From: Agapanthus africanus
Lineage: Eukaryota > Streptophyta > Magnoliopsida > Asparagales > Amaryllidaceae
Direction: 5' to 3'
Length of the DNA: 64,000 bases
Assembly: GCA_030015575.1 (NCBI GenBank)
Contig: JASDDO010000001.1
Location: 323,859,595 to 323,923,594, forward strand
Below, one piece after another: positions 22,788-34,166 of this stretch (its first letter is position 1; every line of letters starts with the position of its first letter). The notes below the pieces were generated by a model. That model had not been told where the DNA came from and ran no database searches. It saw only the letters and a program-made list of their open reading frames with translations. Both the position numbers and the translations under genes were made by a program.

Positions 22788-24907
22788 TGTTGGATATAGT
22801 GCCCTCAGAGTCAATTATTGGATCACAGGCACGTGATTGCAATGATTGAGAGATGACCTATGCCGGTAGGACAGTCTTGCTCGAGATGATAGTATGCTAT
22901 CTGGTTTATCTTTATTATCGTGTACTGCTTTAGGTGACCTTACATGTCACTATTGCACGTTGATAGAGCCTCTAGGATTCTTGCTTGACTACCAGCAGTA
23001 TGAGGGCGATCATATACGTGGGAGCTGGGGTCTATAAGCACATCCTTAAAAGGTCCCTAGTCATGGGAGTTTCGAGACAGGGCATCGATACTCCAGAGTA
23101 GACTAGTGTATACAGTCGAGACCCCGACGAGGGGCGGTGGCCAGTCTCATAAGCCACTGGTGTCAGTTAGTTCACCTAAGATGTATACAGGTACTCGTTG
23201 GGTTATGAGTACACCGGACAGGACTCGCCGGGAACCTGCTAGCTGGTCTTATACCAGACGTCAGATAGCAGTTCCCTGGTGACATGTGTACAGGTTAGTT
23301 CATCGACCTGAGATCGTCATTTGTCTCGTGTGAGTTCCCACTGTACTTTGATTACTACCCTACCACGCTCAAAGGAGACGTGCAAACAGGTTTTAGTTGG
23401 GTACAGTCCCGAGCCACATGGAGGCAGTGAGCGGATCTTCAGGGGTTCGTCTCTCCCGGTATTGGGGGTGAGGTCGCGCTGTGTCTAGGAGAGCCATTAC
23501 ACGAAGTCCTTGGCCAAGGCAAGAGATTTACTGGTAGATATTCTAGTAGTATCTCAGGGTGTTCTGGGCTACACTCCAACACGACTTGTACTGCTTTCGG
23601 GGGTCTGACTTTTACCAACCCCCTAGGCCCGCCATGCGATGCTCATAGACGAACGGACCGGACTATACGGATATTGTCACTGACAGGCTCAGTAGGGTGT
23701 CAGCATGAGTTCGCTTACAGACGTCCCTTTTAGTCAATACCTGGTAGCCCGTTACGTATGGCTAATACATCTGACGTGCTAGTGGTTAAATCCACAACCA
23801 AATTATTGACGAGTCTTTAGAGTCCCCTACAGACCGTTTTCTCAAGTTTCGAGCGAAACGCTGTACAGGCCGTATGGAGATATGGCAGGGTCCGATCATA
23901 TACGTGCGGTATTGCACGGATCATGATCGGACGGATAATACTAGCGGGCTTTGGTTTAAACCGGATCCTAGTATTGTATAGTATAGATTTTGTCTCTTTT
24001 CATTTGAATTCAGTAGGAATACAAATGCGGGTATGTATATACAGTCGCGGGGTTTTCCTGTAATTTATTACGGGATCAGTTTTCTGAAGTTTCCAGTTTG
24101 CATTCCGTTTCGGCCAGTTTTTCTTTGTTCCTTTACGGCCGGACTTTTGTGATGGGAGGGGCTAATTTGAATATTTGCAAATTAGCATTGTGGAAGGGGT
24201 TTATTTGTATATGAGGGATTATGATGGGTAAACATCTTTGCTTTTTCATTCATGATGGTCTTCATTTATGAGATTGGATTTGTGTTGATGGTGGTGTGAC
24301 CCTTTTACCTCATTATCTTCATATTCTCTTATGGTCACCTTCCTACTCTCTTGTGCTCACCCCCCTTTGGTTTTTCCTCCTCTAATTTTCCAACATGGGG
24401 CCGGCCACTTCTAGAGGTGAGAAGGGAATTCATTTTCTTGATGAGGGAAAAATATTCATCACACATTTTGGCTTGCTACAAAAACTTCCTCACAACTCTC
24501 CATAGTTCTTTCTCTCCTCCATCATCAATGGCAACTTCAAACCCCAAGAGACAAACCATCCTACACTTCATCTACAGTATTCATGGACACGTCGACTCGC
24601 CAACTTCGTGCCCGAGTTGCCTCGGTCCAGAGGTAGGAGCCCGTAAAAGAATCCGGTGATGTGGTGTCCGTTCCGACGAGGAGATGAAGATCGGAGATTC
24701 CGCGAGGAGATCGGAGTGGAGGCCGAAGACTGAATGACATGGATCGCTCGGTATAGCATTCTACCCTTTCTCGTATTTGCTAGGAGTAGGTTAATTGCCC
24801 GATCCGGGATTTTAGTGCGCGGTGGTGCCGGTTTACAAGTTCCCTAAAAGTTTCGTTTCCGCATTTCGGCGTCGGATTGACGGCCGGGGCGCCGCCGTGC
24901 ACTTACA
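22788..24907 (+). repeat. 5' LTR of element a
   Basis: A 2,120-bp LTR, TGTTGG...TTACA, alignable over its length with the LTRs of b and c and more distantly with those of B and e. The conserved stem-loop is at 23057-23106. The last part (24,660-24,900) is the typical pre-PBS region. Confidence 0.93.
23057..23106 (+). other. Conserved LTR stem-loop (element a copy)
   Basis: Outer arms CTAGTC and GACTAG, inner arms GGAGTTTCGA (23066-23075) and TCGATACTCC (23085-23094), loop GACAGGGCA. Matching structures are at 26895-26944 (b) and 38238-38287 (c). Confidence 0.6.
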
Positions 24908-24908
24908 C

Positions 24909-24921
24909 TGGTATCAGAGCC
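24909..24921 (+). other. Primer binding site of element a
   Basis: TGGTATCAGAGCC, one base after the LTR end, complementary to the initiator-Met tRNA 3' end. Confidence 0.93.
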
Positions 24922-26625
24922 AAGCCATTAATCTAGTCTAGCTTGCTCTAACATGTTTACAAGTTCGATCGATCAGATTTTCCAAAAACCGCATTTTTCA
25001 TGCTTCAGTTTTCTGTCGAATTTTTTTGGCTCGAAAATTTTTTCAGTACATTGCAGAAATACGTGCAGGGAATTCTAAGCATTCTGGAAAAATTCGATGC
25101 AGTGATTCCTCAGTAGGACCGCGGAACCGCGGCCAAACCCCTGTTCTGGCCGCGGTTCCGCGGCGGTAAAGTGTAATCAATGCATCAAATTTTTACAGTG
25201 GGCTCCTGAGTTAAAAATGGGGTTTTTAGAATGTTCTGTTTGGGCCCAAATTTTCTTTGAGTGCTACAGTTGTGCTTGGGGCCCACTTCGGGAAATTCTG
25301 TCGATCGAAAATTTTAAATATGTTAGTTCACAGTATTTACATTATATCTGCGACCGTGAATGTCATTTGATCGGTAAATCCTGTCTAACTGCTATAGCCC
25401 TTTTAGACGGATTTGCGAACGTGACATTCACGTTGATGTTCTGTGTTGTGCTGTGATGTTGCGGATTTGTCGTGGTGGATAGCTTGGATGCAATGGTAGT
25501 ACAGTTTGGTTTATTATGTACATTTGATATTGCGGGGCGAGCGTCCGACATGTGGACTGCCATTACTGCCTGTTTGTATATTATTCTTTTGGGGCACGCC
25601 CGGGATGAGGTCGATGTACCCGTTGTATGTATATTTTACTTTCTGTACTAGGATTACCCCGCGGTGGGGTGCACGGGTAGCCGGGTTCTAGAGGGCAACG
25701 GGCCCGCATCTCATAGCGTTGAGACGGAGGGGGCTTTACTCTAGAATTGGCGGGCTATTCACCGCACTCGTAGGGGGTACAGGTTGACCCAGGAGGGGTG
25801 CCCAAGTTACCGGATTCCGTGAAGTGCTGGGTAGTCCATTCACGTTGCTGAAGGGGGCTGCCTCACTTCAGGTTTTGGCGGGTAACTTGCCGCGCCCGTA
25901 GGGGTCTAGGATTTCATTGCACAGGCTATCCACACGACCAGGGGAACGTCGGGTTTCAGTAGCGGCTCTGTGAAACCCGGGGATCCCAGATATCTGTATT
26001 GTTCTGTGATGCTTATTACATTTCTGTGATGTTGCATTTTATCACGCCTTGAGCGAATATTATATATTGATATATATACTAGAAGATGTTGTATATGTTT
26101 TGCATCCGCGCTAGTCCAGTCCCCGCTCTGTCGTTAGTTAAGTAACCTAACGGGTGATGACGGGACCCAGTGGCGAATGCGGATGGCATATACGTACATC
26201 ATTATTTTCGTTCTTTATTGGTGTGATCAATTGATGGGACTGCGTTGATTCGGATCAATGCAAGCTAAACAAACCTATTCTGATGCCGTTGGAACATTTT
26301 TCAAAAAGCTGTTATTGCAAAGGCGTTCTCTTTTGTTTTGCACAGTGGTATTCGGTTATGAATATCCAGCACCTTAGTCGACGAGGCAAGGGCCGAGATC
26401 CCTTCACCGGGAGTAACCCCTTGGATAGAAGTTTGCGTCAGGGCAATAACTTCACTATAGTCGATTACGTTTGCTTTGCATCGTGGTATTCAGTTGGAAT
26501 ATCCTGCACCTCATTCTACGGGGAAAGAGCTGAGATCCCTTCACCGGGAGTGACCTCTTTAGCAAAGGTTTTCGCCACTATATTTTTATAAAAGCTATCC
26601 AGTTCCTTCAACGATATCAAGTTCA
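24922..26625 (+). other. Element a leader, first part
   Basis: Non-coding leader with an 11-bp hairpin (25355-25432) and the shared block TTTGCATCCGCGCTAGTCC near 26,100. Two copies of a roughly 140-base repeat follow (about 26,330-26,600), each holding GATCCCTTCACCGGGAGT. Element b enters right after GTTCA at 26625. Confidence 0.8.
25355..25432 (+). other. Leader hairpin with 11-bp perfect stem
   Basis: CGTGAATGTCA (25355-25365) pairs with TGACATTCACG (25422-25432). The same pair occurs at 29155-29232 (b) and 40514-40591 (c). In c one base change still allows a G-U pair. Confidence 0.6.
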
Positions 26626-28710
26626 TGTTGGAGATATTGCCCTCAGAGTCAATTATTGGATCACAGGCACGTGATTGCAATGATTGAGAGATGACCTATA
26701 CCGTTAGAACAGTCTTACTCAAGATGATAGTATGCTATCTGGTTTATCTTTATCATCGTGTACTGTTTCAGGTGACCTTACAGGTCACTATTGCACGTTG
26801 ATAGAGCCCTTAGGATTCTTGCTTGACGGCCAGCAGTATGATGGCGATCATATACGTGGGAGCTGGGGTCTATAAGCACATCCTTAAAAGGTCCCTAGTC
26901 GAGGGAGTTTCGAGACAGGGCATCGATACTCCAGAGCAGACTAGTGTATATAGTCGAGACCCCGACGAGGGGCGGTGGCCGGTCTCACAAGCCACTGGTG
27001 TCAGTTGGTTCACCTAAGATGTATACAAGTGCTCATTGGGTTATGAGTACACCGGACAGGACTCGCCGGGAACATGCTAGTTGGTCTTATACCAGACGTC
27101 AGATAGCAGTTCCCTGGTGACATGTGTACAGGTTAGTTCATCGACCTGAGATCGTCATTTGTCTCGTGTGAGTTCCCACTGTACTTTGATTACTACCCTA
27201 CCACGGCTCAAAGGAGTCGTGCAAACAGGTTTTAGTTGGGTACAGTCCCGAGCCACATGGAGGCAGTGAGCGGATCTTCAGGGGTTCGTCTCTCCCGGTA
27301 TTGGGGGTGAGGTCGCGCTGTGTCTAGGAGAGCCATTACACAAAGCCCTCGGCCGAGGCAGGAGATTTACTGGTAGGTATTCCAGTAGTATCTCAGGGTG
27401 TTCTGGGCTACACTCCGACACGACTTGTACCGTTTTTGGGGGTCTGACTTTTACCAACCCCCTACGCCCGCCATGCGATGCTCATAGACGAACGGACCGG
27501 ACTGTACGGATATTGTCACTCACGGACGTCCCTTTTGGTCAATACCTGATAGCCCGTTACGTATGGCTAATACCTCTGACGTACTAGTGGTTAAATCCAC
27601 AACCAAAGTATTGACGAGTCTTTAGAGTCCCCCACAGACCGTTTTCTCAAGTTTCGAGCGAAACGCTGTAGAGGCCGTATGGAGATATGGCAGGGTTCGA
27701 TCATATACGTGCGGTATTGCACGGATCGTGATCGGACGGATAATACTAGCGGGCTTTGGTTTAAGCCGGATCCTAGTATTGTACAGTGTGGATTTTGTCT
27801 CATTGCATTTGTATTCGGTCGGAATACAAATGCGGGTATGTATATACAGTCGCGGGATTTTCCTGTAATTTATTACGGGATCAGTTTTTTGAAGTTGCCA
27901 GTTTGTATTCCGTTTCGGCCAGTTTTCCTTTGTTCCTTCACGGCCGGACTTTTATGATGGAGGGGCTAATTTGCAAGTGTGCAAATTAGCAATTGTGGAG
28001 GGTTTATTTGTAAATGAGTGATTATGATGGTTCAAGCATCTTTGCTTTTTCATTCATCATGATTTTGCATTAATGAGAAAGGATTGGAGATTAGATTGAT
28101 ATGGATTATGATGTGAGGCTTGCTTTATGGCTTATGGTCACCATTTTTTTTCATACACTCACCTCCCTTGTATATTTTCCTTTTCTCCAATTTTGTGATG
28201 GCCGGCCACTTCTTGTGAGAGAGAGAGAGGGTTCATTTTTGGTGTGGGAAAAATTATCATCTCATATTATGCTTTGCCACAAAAATCGATAGCCATCTCA
28301 AAAGCTCATCTTCTTCTTCCCTCCTTTAAAGGCAACTTCACTACCCGTAAGAGACAAAGCATTCTACACTAATCCTACAACACCCTTAGGCATGTCGGCT
28401 CGCCAATTTCGTGCCCGAGTTGCCTCGGTCCAGAGGTGGGAGCCCGTAAAAGAACCCGGCGATGTGGTGCCCGTTCCGACGAGGAAATGAAGACCGGAGA
28501 TTCAGCGAGGAGATCGGAGTGGAGGCGAAGACCGAAGGACACGGATCGCTTGGTATAGCTCTCTACCCCATTCTCTTGATAGCTAGGAATAGGTTAATGG
28601 TTACGATCAGGGTTTTTAGGATGCGGTAGTGCCGGTTTAAAGTCAAGAAAATTTTTCGTTTCCGCATTTTGGCCGAGGAAAGATGGCCGGGGCGCTACCG
28701 TAGTCCTACA
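26626..28710 (+). repeat. 5' LTR of element b
   Basis: A 2,085-bp LTR starting TGTTGGAGAT and ending CCTACA, with the primer binding site starting immediately after. The stem-loop is at 26895-26944. Confidence 0.93.
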
Positions 28711-28723
28711 TGGTATTAGAGCC
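28711..28723 (+). other. Primer binding site of element b
   Basis: TGGTATTAGAGCC, one base different from element a's site, with no spacer after the LTR. Confidence 0.9.
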
Positions 28724-30503
28724 ACGCCATTAACTGGTCTAGCTTGCTTTAACATGTTTACAAGTTCGATCGAACGGATTTTCCGATAACCCGATTTCTA
28801 AAGTGCAGTTTCTGTCAAATTTTTCCAGTGCTCTAAAAATTATTTGGTACGTTGTAAAAATACGAGCAGGGTTTTTTATGAATTCTGTGAAAATTTGGTA
28901 GGCTGATGTTACTGTAGCGCGGCGGATCAGCGGCCAAAACCACGTTTTGGCCGCGGATCCGCCGCCGTTCTGTGGCCAAACTGCACCAAATTTTTACAGT
29001 GGCTCTCTGACATGGAAATAGGGTTTCTGGTATATTCTTTTTAAGCCCAGATATTTTTGAGTGCTACAGTTGTGCTTGGGGCCCACTTCGGGAAATTCTG
29101 TCGATCGAAAATTTTAAACATGTTAGTTCACAGTATTTACATTATATCTGCGACCGTGAATGTCATTTGATCGGTAAATCCTGTCTAACTGCTATAGCCC
29201 TTTTAGACGGATTTGCGAACGTGACATTCACGTTGGTGTTCTGTGTTGTGCTGTGATGTTGCGGATTTGTCGTGGTGGATAGCCTGGATGCAATGTTAGT
29301 ACAGTTTGGTTGTATATGTATATTTGATATTGCGGGGCGAGCGTCCGACATGTGGACTGTCGTTACTGCCTGTTTGTATATTATTCTTTTGGGGAACGAC
29401 CGGGCTGAGGTCGATGTACCCATTATATATTTTACTTTCTGTACTAGGATTACCCCGCGGAGGGGTGCACGGATAGCCGGATTCTAGAGGGCAACGGGCC
29501 CGCATCTCATGGCATTGAGACGGAGGGGGCTTCACTCTAGAATTGGCGGGCTATTCGCCGCACTCGTAGGAGGTATAGGTTGACCCAGGAGGGGTGCCCA
29601 AGTTACCGGATTCCGTGAAGTGCTGGGTGGTCCATTCACGTTGCTGAAGGGGGCTGCCTCACTTCAGGTTTTGGCGAGTAACTTGCCGCGCCCGTAGGGG
29701 TCTAGGATTTCATTACACAGGCTATCCACACGACCGGGGAACGTCGGGTTTCAGTAGCGGCTCTATGAAACCCGGGGATCCCAGATATCTGTATTATTCT
29801 GTGATACTTATTACATTTCTGTGGTGTTGCATTTTATCACGCCTTGAGCGAATATTATATATTGATATATATACTAGTAGATGTTGTATATGTTTTGCAT
29901 CCGCGCTAGTCCAGTCCCCGCTCTGTCGTTAGTTAAGTAACCTAACGGGTGATGACGGGACCCAGTGGCGAATGCGGATGGCATATACGTACATCATTAT
30001 TTTCGTTCTTTTGTGGTGTGATTAATTGATGGGACTGCGTTGATTTGGATCAATGCAAGCTAAACAAACCTATTCTAATGTTGTTGGAACATTTTTTTTC
30101 AAAAAGCTGTTATTGCAAGGACGTTCTCTTTTGGTTTGCACAGTGGTATTCGGTTATGAATATCCAGCACCTCAGTCGACGAGGCAAGGGCCGAGATCCC
30201 TTCACCGGGAGTGACCTCATGGGCAGAAGTTTGCGTCAGGGTAATAACTTCACTATAGCCGATATCCCTTTTTGCTTTGCATCGTGGTATTCATTTGGAA
30301 TATCCTGCACCTCATTCTATGGGGAAAGAGCCGAGATCCCTTCACCGGGAGTGACCTCTTTAGCAAAGGTTTTCGTCACTATATTTTTATAAAAAGTTAT
30401 CCGGTTCCTTCAACGATATCAAGTTCATTACGGTAAAAGGTTTTTCGCCAAAAACCATCCGTAGCCCTCCGTCATTTCAGATTAGTATTGCTTAGTATTC
30501 GCG

Positions 30504-30721
30504 CTACGTTTGTCGTTGCTATTCGCCGAGGCGTAGTGTGCGGTAGCTCTGTAATGCTTTCTGTCGCATGGATATGTGGATTGGTTAGGACGGTCGTACG
30601 ACTTTGTTGATTATTCGTCAAGGGTCGTGCGGGTGGGTTTAACGCAATCAAGATAATGACGGGTTGAACTTGACTAGGACCTTTTGATTTGTTGATTATT
30701 CGTCAAGGTCACTTGGGTCCT
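30504..30721 (+). other. Triple hairpin module, element b
   Basis: Stem pairs are CTACG/CGTAG (30504-30508 with 30532-30536), CGTACGAC/GTCGTGCG (30595-30602 with 30624-30631) and AGGACC/GGTCCT (30676-30681 with 30716-30721). Tops two and three both read GTTGATTATTCGTCAAG, a spelling seen in no other element here; top one is related but further changed. Confidence 0.7.
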
Positions 30722-30793
30722 AGGGGTAAAAATTATATCGGGAGTTTCTAAAGAAACTGAAACTTGCCAGGCTTGCGCATACCTTCTGGAGTG

Positions 30794-30825
30794 TGATAAC
30801 GTGAGTAGATTCCGTCACATTATCA
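30794..30825 (+). other. Leader hairpin containing GTGAGT, element b
   Basis: TGATAACGTGA (30794-30804) pairs with TCACATTATCA (30815-30825) around a 10-base loop. In c (42147-42178) the stem is a perfect 11 bp; in a it is 36684-36715. The GTGAGT across the stem edge resembles a splice donor. Confidence 0.55.
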
Positions 30826-31001
30826 TGCGATGATAGTTGGATCCCGATTCCCACTGATGAGTTGGTTTACTCCTCGGGTGATCCCGACTAATTCTTCTTT
30901 CAGGTTTGGAGGAGAATTTGACGTTACAGTGGGAGGTTTCCTGATTAGATAAAGTGATAACCATTCTGATCTAGGTTAGAGTGCACGCTGAGTGTTTCTT
31001 T

Positions 31002-31026
31002 TCTCTCTCTCTCTCTCTCTCTCTCT
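31002..31026 (+). repeat. CT microsatellite before a candidate splice acceptor
   Basis: About 12 CT repeats, then GGCAG and CGACCATG. Shorter versions occur at 36,894-36,909 (a) and 42,355-42,375 (c). Non-repeat pyrimidine tracts are at the same place in B and e. Confidence 0.85.
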
Positions 31027-31151
31027 GGCAGCGACCATGACCCGACCCTGGACTATGACTCAGTGACCAAGTTGACCGAACCTTCTTAAAACACTGGATT
31101 TTGGATTGTCAGAGTTGCAAACCTCTTTGCCACTCCTACTTTTACCCTTTT

Positions 31152-31900
31152 CTCCAGGACACCCCGTATTACTACGAACGTCCACTTCCATTGGATAAAA
31201 CCATCATATGGTTATATACGAACTCGAAGGAATTTATTCGAGGATGGTTTCCGGTTCTGGAGAAAACGAATAGGGCTATTCAGTTGTCTTTTCCTCTTAC
31301 CTTCTCTCAGGTTTCGAGTGTTCCTTGGATTAGGACAGTACACCCATTACGCAAATTGGATAGTCTTCTTCCAAACCATAGGCAGGTGCCGAACGGTGGG
31401 GAATGAAGAAAACCAATTAGCCCAACGAAGCTGTGCAGAAGGTATTAAGTTAAGACAAATAAAGGGATTAGTAAGAGGGCAAAGTAAATTGCGACTGCTA
31501 TTCACGACCAAACCAAGTATTTCATTACCACTCACACTTCACCTTTGTATTTCTCCAGAACACTCGGTATCACTACGAAGATCCACAGTTTATTGGATAC
31601 TCCATCGTATGGTTATATACGAACTCGAAGGAACTCGTTTCAGTTCGGGGATGGATTCTGGTTCAGGAGAAATAGGAATAAGGTTTATTCAGTTGTCTTT
31701 TATCTTTACCTTCTCTCGCATTGCGAGTGCTCCTAGGATTAGGACAGTACACCCATTATGGTTATTGGATAGTCTTCTTCCAAAGCATAGGCTGGTGCCG
31801 AACAGTAGGGAAGGAAGAAAACCATTTAGCCTAAGAGGGTGTGCAGAAGGTAATGACTAAAAGACATATAAAGGGATTTAGAAAGATGGCAAAGAAATAT
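31152..31900 (+). repeat. Imperfect 400-base tandem repeat in element b
   Basis: Two copies with a period near 401 bases, both containing ATGGTTATATACGAACTCG and TTGGATAGTCTTCTTCCAAA. Copies also occur in a (about 37,030-37,770) and, with a shortened second unit, in c (about 42,480-43,100). The frames across it (such as 31,318-31,860) resemble no protein and differ between copies. Confidence 0.8.
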
Positions 31901-34166
31901 ACGGTTTCAGTTGTGAATCTGATAATGGAAGAGGCATTACTAGGCATACCCGGATACCCCATCGAAACATTTCAATGTTTCAGTTTCACCGTGTACTGTT
32001 AAAAGAAAACTGATTTCCCAATTAACCTTTGCTCCAGGGTATGTATTTACCAGGTTTGATTCTCACATCTGTATGATTTTGCAGATGATGAGTGGGAGTA
32101 AGTTATTGGGAATTGGGTGATCATCCTCATTATATCGGGATTCGTTGTAATTGGTGATATTTGAGGAAATCACCTGGGTTGTTTGCCGGATGGCAAATTT
32201 TTGGTTTTGAATATCCGTTGTTATGCACCAATTTCAAATTGATATATCTGTACGTTTATTTTTATAAAGTGAGATATAACTTTTTGAAATTATGTCTATG
32301 ACATTTACCTATATCAGTGGATGGTTAGGTAAGGAGTATTAAACAGCGGTGTAATTCTTCTTAGCCATAAGTACAGTTTTCAACCTACGACACACAGTGA
32401 ATGAGTCACTAGACTCAGGGGACTTATGCAGAGTATTGTATATTTTCCAGTGTCCATTAGGACAGAGGGGTTGGTCCTCGTACTATATTCGGTTTACTTA
32501 TGACTTCTCTAGTTCTTAGACAGGTGTTTCGTAGAGACACAAGGTCTAAGTTTTTGAGAAGTTATAGGTATATGAATAAAGTAGAGAACCAGGTGTTGCA
32601 AGTATCGGGATTCTTCAAGGTGATCGAAAATGTAGATACTTATGAATGGTATTCAGTTGATAGTAATGATTAAGAGAACTTGCTTCTCTTTCAGTTTACT
32701 CATAATTGGAAGTACTCCTAAGTTGAGTAACGCTAATCGGCATCCTTCCATTTAGTTGACATGCACTGGAGACAGCTGCATGATTTGAATCTGGTTTAAT
32801 TAAATCAGTGCCTCTGTTTCTGTATTGGATATAGAACAGTTCATATCTTGACATTGTTAAGGTACGGGGAGTTGTCCAGCTTATACTTAAAACCAGACAC
32901 TGGACAACTCAAGGCACGTTTCTGTAATGGCTGTTTGTGGGTTGACCCGGGCTATGATGAGGGTTGACTTTCTACCATCTGGAAGATCAATAGTGATATT
33001 GTTCTTGACTCGCTACAGTTTTAATAAAAATGGATTTTTTCAGAAAACAGTAGTGGGAGTATGGTAGAACTGGAAGTGATTCCAGAACCGTAAACGATTA
33101 CTGAAAATTTGATAAGAACCTAAAGATTCAATTTGGTTTGACATTCCATTGGCCACTCCGCAGATATGGTGGGTAACCTCAGGCACTCGAGAGGTACTTC
33201 GGTATGCTCAAAGACGGTGACAGGGAGGTTCTTGTTTACCCAGACTTGCCATTGCTGTTGTTCCAGACTGTGAGACCTGGCAGGAGGATGAGTATAGCGT
33301 CGTTCTAAACTGGTTTTAGAAGTGCACGTGTATATGACTCTGCCAGAGGGTTGTCGTAGTCAGTGGGGGCAGCGGAAGTATAATGGACAAGTGGCTTATG
33401 TCTATTTATAGACTAAAGCAGATATAGCGGAGATAGATCATCTATTTCTGATGTGACAGTCATAGGTTTGACTTCATCAGAATAGGGGATGGATCTGTTA
33501 AGAAGGTAGTAGGGTGTAATGTCCTGGTATTTGGATGACATACACAGAGTAGGAAGTGAAATTCCTATAATACGGTCGGTTATACTTTGGTTGTCACACA
33601 GTGGTTTCTCCAGATAGGATATTAATCCAGTTCTGGAGAAACGATCGGAAGCTGTTTTAGAACATAAGTGGATGTTCTAGGGATATGATAACGGCATCCT
33701 CCTTCGGGAGACAGTTATCACTCCAGGCTTCCAGGGTGACCTGGATGACAGAGTGTCTGTCAGAGTTATAGTTTTCCCTCTGATGAGGGGAAGTATTTTG
33801 GACAGGTGGTCCAAGAGGATACTGAAAGAGGTGTGGCGCAGGATACTGATTAAGTTCAGTTGACGATACAGTCTGAGAAGTTTGGATTTGGAGTTCATTT
33901 ATGAACTAGGTCCCGTCAGATATCCAGACATACTCTATGACAGGTATTACTCATTTTGGGAGATGGCTTTCTCCGCGAACTTGAGAAAAAGAGAGACATA
34001 GAAAGAAACATTAGAGCGGATCCACTCACTGAGACTATTCCTCGTACGCAATAGTTTCGCAAACAGTTTTGATGAGACTGATTAGTAGAGGAGTTGGGTG
34101 TTCGGTATCACACGGGCTGTGAGTATGCGACATCACAATAATTAGCCTTGAGTGCAAGTGGGAGAT

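Larger units (their letters stand above)
28724..34166 (+). other. Element b internal region: leader and decayed polyprotein
   Basis: The leader (28,724 to about 31,030) has the 11-bp hairpin, a 140-base tandem repeat (about 30,134-30,400), the triple hairpin module and the TGATAACGTGA hairpin. A CT microsatellite ending GGCAG precedes CGACCATG. A 400-base imperfect tandem repeat follows (31,152-31,900). From about 32,300 to 34,140 traces of copia integrase, the acidic linker (near 33,050) and RNase H (near 34,000) are recognisable by comparison with B but are not functional. The tail GTGCAAGTGGGAGA is the PPT. Confidence 0.8.

Noticed and set aside
31101-31860. Overlapping frames of 100-180 codons in element b
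   Set aside because: They run across a 400-base tandem repeat, change frame between copies in a, b and c, and match no gag or other protein I know.
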